From Ectothiorhodospiraceae bacterium (GTDB lineage: Bacteria > Pseudomonadota > Gammaproteobacteria > Nitrococcales > Aquisalimonadaceae), in contig JAFIFV010000111.1 of assembly GCA_020831845.1 (NCBI GenBank), positions 1 to 47,770 of the forward strand: 47,770 nucleotides of DNA, in the 5' to 3' direction. The stretch's first letter is position 1. Every line of letters starts with the position of its first letter. A model generated the notes under the pieces. That model was not told the DNA's origin, did not search any database, and worked only from the letters and a program-made list of their open reading frames with translations. Of the stretch, positions 16,785 through 25,111 are shown piece by piece. The translations under genes were made by a program, and so were the position numbers.

Positions 16785-17264
16785 TCAGGGAACAGCGCTA
16801 TCGGCAGGATCGCACACCAGGTCCTCGCAGCGCGCCTTCAGGGCCCGGTTCATGCTTCCCATGCCCGCTCGCCACGCACGGTGGCGGCGCACCCAGAACA
16901 GCGGCATGAGCACTCCGCTGAACTTCCGCCGCTGCAACAGCCGGGTGGCGGCTCCCTCGCGCTCCGGCTCCAGCACGAACCTCTGCTCCGCATCCAGCAG
17001 CCCGGCCATGGGGCAGATGCGCTCCAGCCAACTCAGCTCCTTCGCCGGCAGCACTCGCAACAATTCCGGCCGCGATTGCTCCGGCGGTCGGCCGGGGAGT
17101 TGTCGGGCCAGCCGCAGGCGTTCCGCCGTGCGGGCCTCGCCGGACAACCGGGCCTCGGTAATCAGCGGATTCCACTCGGCATAGGCAGGGAAATCCAGCA
17201 GCACCTGCCAGACCGTCTCCGGCGGCGCCTCGATGTCCACTTCCACAACAATCTCTTTTCTCAT
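16785..17264 (-). CDS. SRPBCC (START-like / polyketide cyclase) domain protein
   Basis: The 159-residue product is a single SRPBCC fold: the opening IVVEVDIEAPPETVWQVLLDFPAYAEWNPLI is diagnostic, with strands through the middle and the closing helix at AGMGSMNRALKARCEDLV. These proteins hold hydrophobic ligands in a deep cavity and have varied roles, so no ligand can be given. Only a weak GAG precedes the ATG. It is divergent from the GAPDH gene, with 110 bases between them that should hold both promoters. Confidence 0.8.
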   Translation of the reverse strand: MRKEIVVEVDIEAPPETVWQVLLDFPAYAEWNPLITEARLSGEARTAERLRLARQLPGRPPEQSRPELLRVLPAKELSWLERICPMAGLLDAEQRFVLEPEREGAATRLLQRRKFSGVLMPLFWVRRHRAWRAGMGSMNRALKARCEDLVCDPADSAVP

Positions 17265-17374
17265 GGTGACTCGCGGCCCGGATTTTCGTAGAATCCGCCC
17301 CGCCCAAGGTTCTGAAAATCCTTTCTTTCATTCAGCGTAGTGCCCGATCACGGCGCGGCGTAGCCGGAGTCAGC

Positions 17375-18823
17375 ATGAACCAGCAACAGCAAGATTCCTA
17401 CCTCAACGACTGGACCCAGCGCCAGGAACTGGCGGAACTGATGCTGCCGATGATCGGCAAGCTCTATCGCGACAAGGGAGTGGTCCTCCGCATCTATGGC
17501 CGCCCCCTGATCAACTGCACCACTATCGACATCCTGAAGGCACACCGGTTCGTCAAGCAATACGAGCCGGAAGGCCTGTCGGTGCACAACACCTACCCGA
17601 TGCTGGAAGAGCTGTCCCGCATGAACCTGTGTCCTGCGAGACTGGACCTGGGCAAGCTCACCACCGGTTATCTGAAGGATGCCGGCAAGGAAGAGACCAT
17701 CGCCGACTACCTGCACCGCAAGCTGGACTCCATCCTGGAAGGCAAGGGCCAGTTGCAGCTCAATGAGCCGCAGGACGTGGTGCTATACGGCTTCGGACGC
17801 ATCGGCCGACTGCTGGCTCGACTGCTGATCGAGCGCACCGGCAGCGGCAACAAGATGCGGCTGCGGGCCATCGTGGTGCGCAAAGGCAAGGGACACGACA
17901 TCGAGAAGCGGGCCAGCCTGCTGCGGCGCGATTCCGTCCACGGCCCGTTCAACGGCACCATCCACGTGCTGGACGATGCCAACGCCATCATCGCCAATGG
18001 CAATTTCATCCAGGTGATCTACGCGGATTCGCCGGACACCATCGACTACACCCAGTACGGCATCGACAACGCGCTGATCGTGGACAACACCGGCAAGTGG
18101 CGCGACGAAGAGGGCCTGAGCCTTCATCTGAAGGCCAAGGGCGCCTCCAGGGTGCTGCTGACGGCGCCGGGCAAGGGTGGCCTGCCCAACATCGTGTACG
18201 GTGTGAACCAGGGCGATATGAAAGGCGACGACCGGATCGTGTCGGCGGCCAGTTGCACCACCAACGCCATCGTGCCGGTGCTGAAGGCCCTGCAGGACGA
18301 ATATGGCATCGAGCACGGCCATGTGGAAACCGTGCATTCCTACACCAACGACCAGAACCTGATCGACAATTACCACCCGGGTTCCCGCCGTGGCCGCAGC
18401 GCTGCCCTGAACATGGTGCTGACGGAAACCGGCGCAGCCAAGGCGGTGGCCAAGGCCCTGCCGGAGCTGAAGGGCAAGTTGACCGGCAATGCCATCCGCG
18501 TCCCCACGCCCAACGTCTCCCTGGCCGTGCTGAACCTCAGCCTGAGCCGTGATACCAGCAAGGAAGAGCTGAACGGCTACTTGCGCGACGTGGCTCTGCA
18601 CTCCGAGCTGCAGGAGCAGATCGACTACACCGCGTCCACCGAGATTGTGTCCTCGGACCTGGTGGGCTCGCGCCACGCGGGGGTGGTGGATTCCGCGTCC
18701 ACGCTGGTCAACGGCAACAAGTGCGTGCTCTACGTCTGGTACGACAACGAGTTCGGATACAGTTGCCAGGTGATTCGGGTCATGCAGGAGATGGTGGGCA
18801 TCCGCTTCCCCAACCTGCCGTAG
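17375..18823 (+). CDS. Glyceraldehyde-3-phosphate dehydrogenase, long form
   Basis: The 482-residue protein has a full GAPDH core preceded by about 130 extra residues. The core shows the dinucleotide motif YGFGRIGR (138-145), the catalytic block SAASCTTN with Cys294, and WYDNEFGYSCQVIRVM near the end. It interconverts glyceraldehyde-3-phosphate and 1,3-bisphosphoglycerate. The N-terminal extension (for example VVLRIYGRPLINCTTIDILKAHRF) is not part of ordinary 330-residue GAPDH but is known in long-form GAPDHs of Pseudomonas-type bacteria, where a gluconeogenic role has been proposed. GGAG lies 5 bases before the ATG. It is monocistronic, with a hairpin after the stop. Confidence 0.92.
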   Translation: MNQQQQDSYLNDWTQRQELAELMLPMIGKLYRDKGVVLRIYGRPLINCTTIDILKAHRFVKQYEPEGLSVHNTYPMLEELSRMNLCPARLDLGKLTTGYLKDAGKEETIADYLHRKLDSILEGKGQLQLNEPQDVVLYGFGRIGRLLARLLIERTGSGNKMRLRAIVVRKGKGHDIEKRASLLRRDSVHGPFNGTIHVLDDANAIIANGNFIQVIYADSPDTIDYTQYGIDNALIVDNTGKWRDEEGLSLHLKAKGASRVLLTAPGKGGLPNIVYGVNQGDMKGDDRIVSAASCTTNAIVPVLKALQDEYGIEHGHVETVHSYTNDQNLIDNYHPGSRRGRSAALNMVLTETGAAKAVAKALPELKGKLTGNAIRVPTPNVSLAVLNLSLSRDTSKEELNGYLRDVALHSELQEQIDYTASTEIVSSDLVGSRHAGVVDSASTLVNGNKCVLYVWYDNEFGYSCQVIRVMQEMVGIRFPNLP

Positions 18824-18838
18824 CCACCGGAAACGTCA

Positions 18839-18871
18839 CGGGGGCGGGCCGTTACACCGACCTCGCCCCCG
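18839..18871 (+). terminator. Hairpin downstream of the GAPDH gene
   Basis: The arms CGGGGGCG (18839-18846) and CGCCCCCG (18864-18871) pair perfectly across a 17-base loop, 15 bases after the GAPDH stop. The following GCGTGTGTATTTCTCC is only weakly T-rich, so it is a probable but not canonical intrinsic terminator. It also faces the end of the convergent PilZ gene. Confidence 0.45.
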
Positions 18872-18917
18872 CGTGTGTATTTCTCCGGTCAGCCTTGCGA
18901 CCGGGCAACAAGGTTGG

Positions 18918-19268
18918 TTACTCCGGCACTTCCAGCCGGTAGCTCTTGGTCAGTATGTTGACCAGGCGGCGCTGATCCTCCTCGATGGTCCGGAACTCGA
19001 AACCGGAGTGGAAGAAGATCGACGTGCCCTGCTTCCTGCTCCAGACCACGCGCGCCTCCAGCAGGATGTGATCCGCGCCGTCCAGCGGCTCCTTCAGTTG
19101 CAGTCGCAGTTCGATGTCCTGATCCGGCGCCAGTTGATCATGCGTCTGCAACATCAACCCCTGCTCGGTAATATCCACCAGGTAGCCGAGCAGACTGCCG
19201 CTACGCCGGTCGAACGTCGGCAGGTAATAGTTGATGATCTCGCGTTCCTGACGTCTGGCTTCGCCCAT
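18918..19268 (-). CDS. PilZ domain protein
   Basis: The 116-residue product is essentially one PilZ domain: an arginine cluster RRQER near the N-terminus, LVDITEQGLML matching the D/NxSxxG strand loosely (Thr for Ser), then a six-stranded barrel ending IFFHSGFEFRTIEEDQRRLV. PilZ proteins usually bind cyclic di-GMP to steer motility or polysaccharide export. The loop is DITEQG rather than DxSxxG, so binding may be altered. The ATG at 19268 is chosen because AAGGAGG lies 9 bases upstream; GTG codons at 19274 and 19277 would be too close to it. It lies just downstream of the M48 protease gene (26 bases). Confidence 0.82.
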   Translation of the reverse strand: MGEARRQEREIINYYLPTFDRRSGSLLGYLVDITEQGLMLQTHDQLAPDQDIELRLQLKEPLDGADHILLEARVVWSRKQGTSIFFHSGFEFRTIEEDQRRLVNILTKSYRLEVPE

Positions 19269-19294
19269 TCGCACCACCCTCCTTCATACCGGTA

Positions 19295-20122
19295 TCAACC
19301 ACAGTCGGGGCGCTTCCCCTCCCGCCGTGCATTCTCATAGTATTCCATAGCCCTCGGCATACGGTCCTGCAAGTCCCGCATTCGCGTATTGTGCGAGGGA
19401 TGTGTCGACAGAAACTCCGGCGGCTGCTCACCGCTTGCCGCACTCATGTTCTGCCACAATTTCACGCTTTCGCGCGGGTCGAACCCGGCCTTGGCCATCA
19501 GATCCAGGCCGATGATGTCGGCCTCCCTCTCCTGGGTGCGGCTGAACGGCAGAATGATGCCGAACTGCGCCCCCAGTCCCAGCAGCCCCATCACCTGATC
19601 GCGCTGTGGGGACGGCTCGCCGCCGATCACCTGCACCACCTGCAGCCCGGCCGTGGTGGCGAACGCGGTGGACATCCGCTCATTACCATGGTCGGCGAGC
19701 ACATGGCCGATTTCATGGCCGATTACCGCGGCGAGCTGGTGCTGGTTTTCAGCCACATCCAATAATCCAGTATAGACGCCCATCTTGCCACCCGGCAGTG
19801 CGAAGGCGTTGACGGCATCGTCTTCGAACACCGTCATCTCCCAATCCATACGCCGCTCGCGCCGATCCAGTTCCGCGATCAGCGCATCAGTGATGCACTG
19901 GACATAATCGCGTTTGGCCTGGTCCCGCGTGGCCGGAGTCTGCTGCTGCATTTCCTCATAAGCGGCGAGCCCCATCCGGTTGATCTCGCCGGAAGGAAAC
20001 ACCGTGAGCTGGGTGCGACCGGTGGGCGATGTGGAGCACGCCGCCAGGATGAGCACAAACAGGCCGCCCAGCAGGATCTGGCTACAGCGCCGGTGGGCGG
20101 CAGGGAGGGGTCCAAAGCTCAT
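19295..20122 (-). CDS. M48 family metalloprotease, lipoprotein
   Basis: The 275-residue product has a lipoprotein signal ending LILAAC (Cys29), so it is anchored facing the periplasm. The zinc site is VIGHEIGH (His136, Glu137, His140), with the third ligand Glu200 in QEREADIIG. This is the BepA/LoiP-like M48 group that degrades misfolded outer-membrane proteins. Unlike BepA there is no TPR tail. The ATG at 20122 is chosen because the upstream frame lacks similarity and would overlap the DUF411 gene; the resulting gap to that gene is 16 bases, suggesting one operon with it and the PilZ gene. Substrates are unknown. Confidence 0.87.
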   Translation of the reverse strand: MSFGPLPAAHRRCSQILLGGLFVLILAACSTSPTGRTQLTVFPSGEINRMGLAAYEEMQQQTPATRDQAKRDYVQCITDALIAELDRRERRMDWEMTVFEDDAVNAFALPGGKMGVYTGLLDVAENQHQLAAVIGHEIGHVLADHGNERMSTAFATTAGLQVVQVIGGEPSPQRDQVMGLLGLGAQFGIILPFSRTQEREADIIGLDLMAKAGFDPRESVKLWQNMSAASGEQPPEFLSTHPSHNTRMRDLQDRMPRAMEYYENARREGKRPDCG

Positions 20123-20138
20123 TTCAGTGATTCCGGCG

Positions 20139-20678
20139 CTACTGATTATGTTGCGAATATACCCGGGTATTCCCCTCGGCATCAAAGGCAACGACATCAT
20201 ACGGGTCCTTGCGATCGCCCTGTTCCATGCCTGGGGAGCCGATCGGCATGCCGGGAACAGCGATGCCAACCACATCCGACGGGGCCTCATCAAGCAGGCG
20301 CCGGATGTCCTCTGCCGGAACATGACCTTCCACCACGTAGCCGTTGACGAAGGCGGTGTGGCACGAGGCCAGCGACTGGCTCATGCCGGCCGCCATCTTG
20401 ATGCTGTTCAGCTGTTCCTGGTCCACATCCAGCACGTCGGTAGTGAAACCCTGCTCTTCCAGGTAATCCACCCAGGCGGTGCAGCAACCGCACCAGGGGG
20501 TCTTGTAGACCTTGATATCCTGCTCCGTCGCCGCCAGACGGGCAAGCTCCGAGGACGCCTCCACCCGGCTCTCCGCGCTGCCGGTGGCCAGGGCCTGGGT
20601 CAGCCACCACCCTCCCGCCGCGGCGACGAGGAACAGCGCTATCAGAAAAAACGGCCAATAACGGCGCACCAGTTGCAT
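20139..20678 (-). CDS. DUF411 family putative metal-binding protein
   Basis: The 179-residue protein has an N-terminal membrane anchor or signal (about 8-28) and then a DUF411 domain. It shows VYKTPWCGCCTAWV with Cys63, Cys65 and Cys66, SCHTAFVNGYVVEGHVP with Cys106, and the C-terminal GIAVPGMPIGSPGME. DUF411 proteins often sit near copper-resistance genes and are thought to bind copper or another soft metal in the periplasm. No copper gene is close here; the partner is an M48 protease 16 bases downstream. A GGGAG lies 9 bases before the ATG. The metal role is inferred from the family. Confidence 0.85.
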   Translation of the reverse strand: MQLVRRYWPFFLIALFLVAAAGGWWLTQALATGSAESRVEASSELARLAATEQDIKVYKTPWCGCCTAWVDYLEEQGFTTDVLDVDQEQLNSIKMAAGMSQSLASCHTAFVNGYVVEGHVPAEDIRRLLDEAPSDVVGIAVPGMPIGSPGMEQGDRKDPYDVVAFDAEGNTRVYSQHNQ

Positions 20679-20787
20679 TATTCATCACTCCCGCCAAGAG
20701 ATTACGGAAACACCGTAGTGCTTACGAGACCACGTGAGTGGTCGATTCCTGAATTGACCACAATCCGACGCCTTTGATTCCGCCCGG

Positions 20788-21519
20788 TTACTGCTGCTCC
20801 CAGTCGAACCGGGGCAGTTCGTCGAACAGCCGACGCAGACCCTCGCCCCATTGCTTTCGAATGGATGCGAAGTACGGGGAATTCAGCTTGTAGCGCAGCA
20901 TTCGCGGCTCGGTCAGGCTGTTGCGCTTGTAGATGGCCATATCCACCGGCGGCCCCACGGAGAGATTGGAGCGCATGGTGGAGTCGATGGACACCAGCGC
21001 ACAGCGGGCCGCGTCTTCCAGTGATATCCCCGGCTCGATCACCCGATCGAGTATCGGTTTGCCGTACTTGGTCTCGCCGATCTGCAGGAACGGCTGCTCC
21101 TCCGAGCAGGTGATGAAATTACCCTGCGGATAGACCAGGAACATACCTGGGTCTTCCTCGCGTATCTGACCGCCGAGTATGAAGGTGGATTCCATCGATA
21201 CCCGATTCGGTGCGTCCGGGGAATGGTGCCGCCGCTGCATCTCCAGGCTGACCTCGCCCACGTATTCCGCAACCTGGCTCAAGTGTCGCGCCTCGTGCAA
21301 CGGCCCGGCATTTTCCTCGGCCTCCCGTTGCAGCCGCGTGACCACGGCCTGGGTAGTGGCAAGGTTGCCGGCGCTCAAGAGGACCAGCACGCGATCCCCT
21401 TCCCAGATGAACGTGTGCATCTTCCGATAGCTGTTGACGTTATCAAGACCCGCATTGGTACGGGAATCGGCGGCAAAGACCAGGCCGGCGTTGACCAGGG
21501 AGGCAAGGCAATACGTCAT
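20788..21519 (-). CDS. Anbu-type proteasome-like peptidase
   Basis: The 243-residue product matches the Anbu (ancestral beta-subunit, HslV-like) family. It starts MTYCLASLVNAGLVFAADSRTNAGLD, in which Thr2 is the expected N-terminal nucleophile after Met removal and Asp18 and Arg20 fit the active-site set. Further family segments are FILGGQIREEDPGMFLVYPQGN and CALVSIDSTMRSNLSVGPPVD. Anbu forms helical or ring assemblies; its biological substrate is unknown. Known neighbourhoods contain a transglutaminase, an alpha-E protein and a circularly permuted ATP-grasp. None of these is here; instead it is divergent, across 218 bases, from an amidoligase operon. Confidence 0.88.
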   Translation of the reverse strand: MTYCLASLVNAGLVFAADSRTNAGLDNVNSYRKMHTFIWEGDRVLVLLSAGNLATTQAVVTRLQREAEENAGPLHEARHLSQVAEYVGEVSLEMQRRHHSPDAPNRVSMESTFILGGQIREEDPGMFLVYPQGNFITCSEEQPFLQIGETKYGKPILDRVIEPGISLEDAARCALVSIDSTMRSNLSVGPPVDMAIYKRNSLTEPRMLRYKLNSPYFASIRKQWGEGLRRLFDELPRFDWEQQ

Positions 21520-21737
21520 GGCGAGAACACTCGAAGCAGAGACAACAGGGTACGGGGGTCTGGCAAAGGCGCCCGTCGTTGCGGCGTAGTTTACGCAGCT
21601 TGGACAAGGTTAGCACCAGCAGTGACCGTCGGCGCACGACCGGTTCACGAACCCCTGCGCCGCCGGAAAACACGGCAATCGCCCGGCCTTCCGCGTTACA
21701 CTCTGCGCACGCAGCAACGCACGAGGCGAGCAAACGG

Positions 21738-22733
21738 ATGGATTTTCCTTTTCCAGAACGTCTGCACCGGTCAGATGGCCAGCCCCGCCGTCTGGGCGTC
21801 GAGCTGGAGTTCGCCGGCCTGGAACTGCACCGCATCTGTGAAATCATCATGGAACTGTACGGGGGCCACGTGGAACAGCGTGATCCTTTTGTGCAGACCG
21901 TGGCCGGCACGTGCTGGGGCGACTTCCAGGTGGAGATCGACACCACGCTGCTGAAAGAACGCACCTACGCCCGGCTGCTGCGCAAGGTGGGGCTGGACAT
22001 GGAGGGGCAGAGCTACAAGGGCCGGGTGGAGGACTTCCTGGCCAGGGCGGCAAGCACCATCGTTCCACATGAGATCGTCTCCCCGCCCATGCCCATGCGG
22101 GATGTGCCGGAGCTGGAGAAACTGCGCATCCGGCTCCAGCAGGAACACGCCCGCGGCACCCGCTTGTCGGTCCTCTACGCCTTCGGCCTGCATCTGAACC
22201 CGGAACTGGCGGAGGTGACAACTGAGGCGGCACTGGCGCACCTCAAGGCCTTCCTGCTGTTGTTCGACTGGCTGCATATCAAGGGAGAAGTGGACTGGAG
22301 CCGCCGGGTCACGCCCTATATCGACCCTTTCCCCGATCCATATCGCAGACTGGTGACCGACCCTTCCTACCAACCGGATATCGAGCGACTGGTGTCCGAC
22401 TATCTCCACCACAACCCCACGCGCAACAGGGCTCTGGACATGCTGCCGCTGTTCCGGGAAATGGTCGGCGACCGCGCAGTGCGCGGTGTTGCCGATGCGG
22501 CAATGGTCAAGGCGCGGCCCGCATTCCATTACCGTCTTCCCAACTGCCGTATCGACGAACCTGAGTGGACACTGGCCCAGGAATGGCACGGCTGGGTGAT
22601 CGTGGAGTGGCTGGCGGCTCGGCCCGAACTGATGGCCGAAATGGGCGAGCGCTACTATCACCACAAGGGACCGCACCTGGGAGGCATAGACCGGCAGTGG
22701 GCCGAACTGTGTGAGACGTGGTTGCCGGCATGA
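21738..22733 (+). CDS. Amidoligase-family enzyme (Amidoligase_2)
   Basis: The 331-residue product resembles PF12224 amidoligases, relatives of glutamine synthetase that join amino groups to carboxylates using ATP. Features include RRLGVELEFAGLEL near the start (the Glu-x-Glu metal-binding strand), WGDFQVEIDTTLL, EIVSPPMPM and FGLHLNPE (the His-x-Asn strand). The ATG at 21738 (MDFPFPER) is where similarity begins, with GAGG upstream. Its stop overlaps the start of the next gene, a class-I amidotransferase-like hydrolase. This pairing fits published predictions (Iyer, Aravind and colleagues) that amidoligases make peptide-like tags or metabolites later cut by a partner. The product made here is unknown. 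Confidence 0.85.
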   Translation: MDFPFPERLHRSDGQPRRLGVELEFAGLELHRICEIIMELYGGHVEQRDPFVQTVAGTCWGDFQVEIDTTLLKERTYARLLRKVGLDMEGQSYKGRVEDFLARAASTIVPHEIVSPPMPMRDVPELEKLRIRLQQEHARGTRLSVLYAFGLHLNPELAEVTTEAALAHLKAFLLLFDWLHIKGEVDWSRRVTPYIDPFPDPYRRLVTDPSYQPDIERLVSDYLHHNPTRNRALDMLPLFREMVGDRAVRGVADAAMVKARPAFHYRLPNCRIDEPEWTLAQEWHGWVIVEWLAARPELMAEMGERYYHHKGPHLGGIDRQWAELCETWLPA

Positions 22734-23524
22734 GACCGCTCATCGGTGTCACCGGACCGTCCCGCGGGGGCGCAGCGTCCTGGATCTTCAGTTGGATTGC
22801 CATCCGGCGAGCCGGGGGCAGAGCGGTTCATATCACGCCGGATCGGCCAAGGGAGCCGGAACGGCTGGATGGCCTGGTTATCGGCGGCGGCGCGGATGTC
22901 GACCCACACCTCTACGGCGAACAGCGGGCCGCACCGGACCTCTCGGAGCTGAGGCGGCGCAGCCCCAGCCTGGGCCGGTTCCTGCTCACACTGATGCTGT
23001 TTCCTGTTATCTGGGTGCTACGACGCCTGCTGGCGACCAAGCAGCTCCATCGGGGCGATCCCGATCGCGATGCGCTGGAAACGCGGCTGCTGGAGCAGGC
23101 ATTGGAGAACGGCTTGCCGATACTGGGAATCTGCCGCGGCGCCCAGTTGCTGAACGTGGTCTGTGGGGGCACGCTGCACCAGGACCTGTCCGACTACTAC
23201 GACGAAGCGCCCAGTCTCTGGACCATCTGGCCGCAGAAATCAGTGGTGCTGGAGCCGGGGAGCCGGCTGGCGACGATCATCGGCGACCACCGATGCCAGG
23301 TGAACTCGCTGCACCGGCAGGCCATCCGCACACCAGGCCAGAACCTGCGCATTGTCGGGCGCGAGCACACCACCGTGGTCCAGGCGATCGAGCATGTCCG
23401 GCATCCCTGCGTCCTCGGCGTGCAGTGGCATCCGGAATACCTGCCCCAGCGCAGCGAGCAGCAGGCGCTGTTCCGCGCCCTGGTGGACCAGGCGCTCAGC
23501 CAGCGGGAGACGAAGGCAAGATGA
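22730..23524 (+). CDS. Class-I glutamine amidotransferase-like hydrolase (peptidase C26 type)
   Basis: The 264-residue product has the C26 gamma-glutamyl hydrolase triad: LGICRGAQ with Cys135, and VQWHPEY with His234 and Glu236, plus the oxyanion strand VIGGGADVDPHLYG. It resembles PuuD-type enzymes that split gamma-glutamyl bonds. Residues about 84-101 form an unusually hydrophobic insert (LLTLMLFPVIWVLRRLL) that could touch the membrane. The ATG overlaps the amidoligase stop (ATGA), and the gene's own stop overlaps the FKBP start, so all three are translationally coupled. It may trim or recycle what the amidoligase makes; that is inference. Confidence 0.87.
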   Translation: MRPLIGVTGPSRGGAASWIFSWIAIRRAGGRAVHITPDRPREPERLDGLVIGGGADVDPHLYGEQRAAPDLSELRRRSPSLGRFLLTLMLFPVIWVLRRLLATKQLHRGDPDRDALETRLLEQALENGLPILGICRGAQLLNVVCGGTLHQDLSDYYDEAPSLWTIWPQKSVVLEPGSRLATIIGDHRCQVNSLHRQAIRTPGQNLRIVGREHTTVVQAIEHVRHPCVLGVQWHPEYLPQRSEQQALFRALVDQALSQRETKAR

Positions 23525-23937
23525 GCAGACGGCTGGCAATTCGCTACACGCTGTATCTCAGCGACGGTACCGAGGTGGAGAACAACCTCTGGGAAGCCCC
23601 GTTGGTGTACCGGGAAGGCAGCGGCGAACTGCTGCCGGCATTGGATGAGGCGCTGCGGGGTATCCAGCCCGGAACCACGCAGCGGGTGGAACTCTCGGCG
23701 GAGCAGGCCTACGGTCCCCGGGACGAGGACGCGCTGCAGACCGTCTCGCTGTTCGAGCTACCCACGGAGACCCGGCACGAGGGGGCGATGCTCACGGTGG
23801 GCGACGATGCCGGCCACTACCTGCAGGCACGCGTGGTGAAGATCGAAGGGGAATACGCCACTTTGGACCTGAATCACCCGCTGGCCGGGCAGGACCTGGT
23901 GTTCGAGGTGGACGTGCTGGAGGCCGAGGACGACTGA
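23521..23937 (+). CDS. SlyD-like FKBP-type peptidyl-prolyl isomerase
   Basis: The 138-residue product begins LAIRYTLYLSDGTEVENN and has LVYREGSGELLPALDEALRGIQPGTTQRVELSAEQAYGPRDED, the split FKBP domain of SlyD/FkpA-like isomerases. An insert-in-flap domain follows around DDAGHYLQARVVKIEGEYATLDLNHPLAG. It lacks the His-rich metal-binding tail of E. coli SlyD, so its role is probably folding rather than nickel handling. The start overlaps the amidotransferase stop by 4 bases. Its place as third gene of the amidoligase operon is unusual. No signal peptide, so cytoplasmic. Confidence 0.88.
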   Translation: MSRRLAIRYTLYLSDGTEVENNLWEAPLVYREGSGELLPALDEALRGIQPGTTQRVELSAEQAYGPRDEDALQTVSLFELPTETRHEGAMLTVGDDAGHYLQARVVKIEGEYATLDLNHPLAGQDLVFEVDVLEAEDD

Positions 23938-23996
23938 ACGTCGCGGCGCCCGGCGGCAAGTCCGGGTGCCGGGAGACAACCGTCTCCACGAACCTG

Positions 23997-24179
23997 TCCG
24001 GCCTGCGGCCGGATCGGTGGCAATCGCCTACGGCGATTACCCCCCTACACGCCGCTCCCGGCTCCCGGCTCCCGGCTCCCGGCTCCCGGCTCCCGGCTCC
24101 CGGCTCCCGGCTCCCGGCTCCCATCCCATCGTAGGGGAGTAACCGCGCAGCGGTTGCTACCGGCGGACGCAAGCCCGAA
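23997..24179. repeat. Composite palindromic repeat, copy 5, with expanded loop
   Basis: This copy lies 10 kb from the others, in the 298-base gap between the FKBP gene and cysQ, which otherwise holds nothing. Both arms are recognisable: TCCGGCC-TGC-GGCCGGA, then AATCGCC-TAC-GGCGATT and CCCCCCTAC on the left, then CGTAGGGG and AACCGC-GCA-GCGGTT-GCTACC on the right. The last hairpin is degraded. It is 183 bases long rather than about 134 because the central loop has been filled by a tandem heptamer. Confidence 0.85.
24054..24122. repeat. Tandem heptamer (GCTCCCG), nine full units plus six bases
   Basis: Perfect GCTCCCG units run without interruption through the central loop of composite repeat copy 5. 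Copy 4 has a single GCTCCCG followed by GACTCC at the same place, so the array probably grew there by slippage. Perfect identity implies recent or ongoing length change. Confidence 0.9.
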
Positions 24180-24235
24180 CTGGTGATGAAAGCAGCCAAC
24201 GCAGGCCGTTTCCGGCCTGGCGGCGGGCGCATTGC

Positions 24236-25003
24236 CTAGGCGGAGACGATGAAGAAACCGTTCAGCAGGTTTTCCTTGTTGTAACGTAGCGGCTGATCGG
24301 GCTGGTCGACGCGCATGACCTTGCCGCCGGCCGCTTCCACAACCGCCTGGCCGGCACCGGTGTCCCACTCCATGGTCGGCCCGAAACGCGGGTACAGCGT
24401 CGCCCGACCTTCAGCCACCACGCAGAACTTCAGGGAGCTGCCCACCGGCACGGAATCGGCCACCTGGATGGTTTCCAGGTACTCGGCGAGTTCCCCGGAC
24501 GGATGAGAGCGGCTCTTGACCACTGCATGCCCCTCTCCTTCAGCAGGCATACGCACCCGCAACGGCTCACGCACACCATTGGCTTCCTGCTTCCAGGCTC
24601 CCTGGCCAACTTCGCCCACATACAAGGTATCCAGCGCCGGCGCGTACACCACGCCGAACAGCGGACGGCCGTCTTCGATCAGCGCGATGTTGACGGTGAA
24701 TTCGCCGTTGCGCTTGATGAACTCCTTGGTACCGTCCAGCGGGTCGACCAGCCAGAAGCGCTGCCAGCGGGAGCGTGTCTCGTACGGAACGTTCTTGCCT
24801 TCCTCCGAGAGAACCGGGATCTCTGGTGTCAGCTCCCGAAGGCCGGCATCGATCACCGCGTGAGCGGCGCGATCGGCGGCGGTCAGCGGCGAGTCGTCCG
24901 CCTTTTGCTCAACGCCGAAATCAGGCCGATTGTAGACCTCCAGAATGGCTACGCCGGCGCGGCGGGCGATGCGGATGACGCCGTCGATGGTATCGGTATT
25001 CAT
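24236..25003 (-). CDS. cysQ: 3'(2'),5'-bisphosphate nucleotidase CysQ
   Basis: The 255-residue protein belongs to the inositol-monophosphatase-like family with the metal-binding signature VDPLDGTKEF (Asp87, Asp90), upstream SEEGK (Glu67, Glu68), and WDTGAGQAVVEAAGG near the end. CysQ removes the 3'-phosphate of PAP, the by-product of PAPS use, in the cytoplasm. It lies 161 bases downstream of the sat-cysC fusion gene in the same direction. The context of sulfate activation supports CysQ over a plain inositol phosphatase. A hairpin separates the two genes, so it may have its own promoter. Confidence 0.92.
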   Translation of the reverse strand: MNTDTIDGVIRIARRAGVAILEVYNRPDFGVEQKADDSPLTAADRAAHAVIDAGLRELTPEIPVLSEEGKNVPYETRSRWQRFWLVDPLDGTKEFIKRNGEFTVNIALIEDGRPLFGVVYAPALDTLYVGEVGQGAWKQEANGVREPLRVRMPAEGEGHAVVKSRSHPSGELAEYLETIQVADSVPVGSSLKFCVVAEGRATLYPRFGPTMEWDTGAGQAVVEAAGGKVMRVDQPDQPLRYNKENLLNGFFIVSA

Positions 25004-25111
25004 GGTTTCTCGGTCCTGTTGTTACGCAAGGGCGCGTGGTACCGGCAATTGACAGTGGATATCGGCTTCGTCTTCATCCACCTAGCGCTGCCCGGGATAC
25101 CGGCGGCGGGC

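Noticed and set aside
24054..24122. CRISPR-like array
   Set aside because: Units are 7 bases without spacers; this is a simple tandem repeat.
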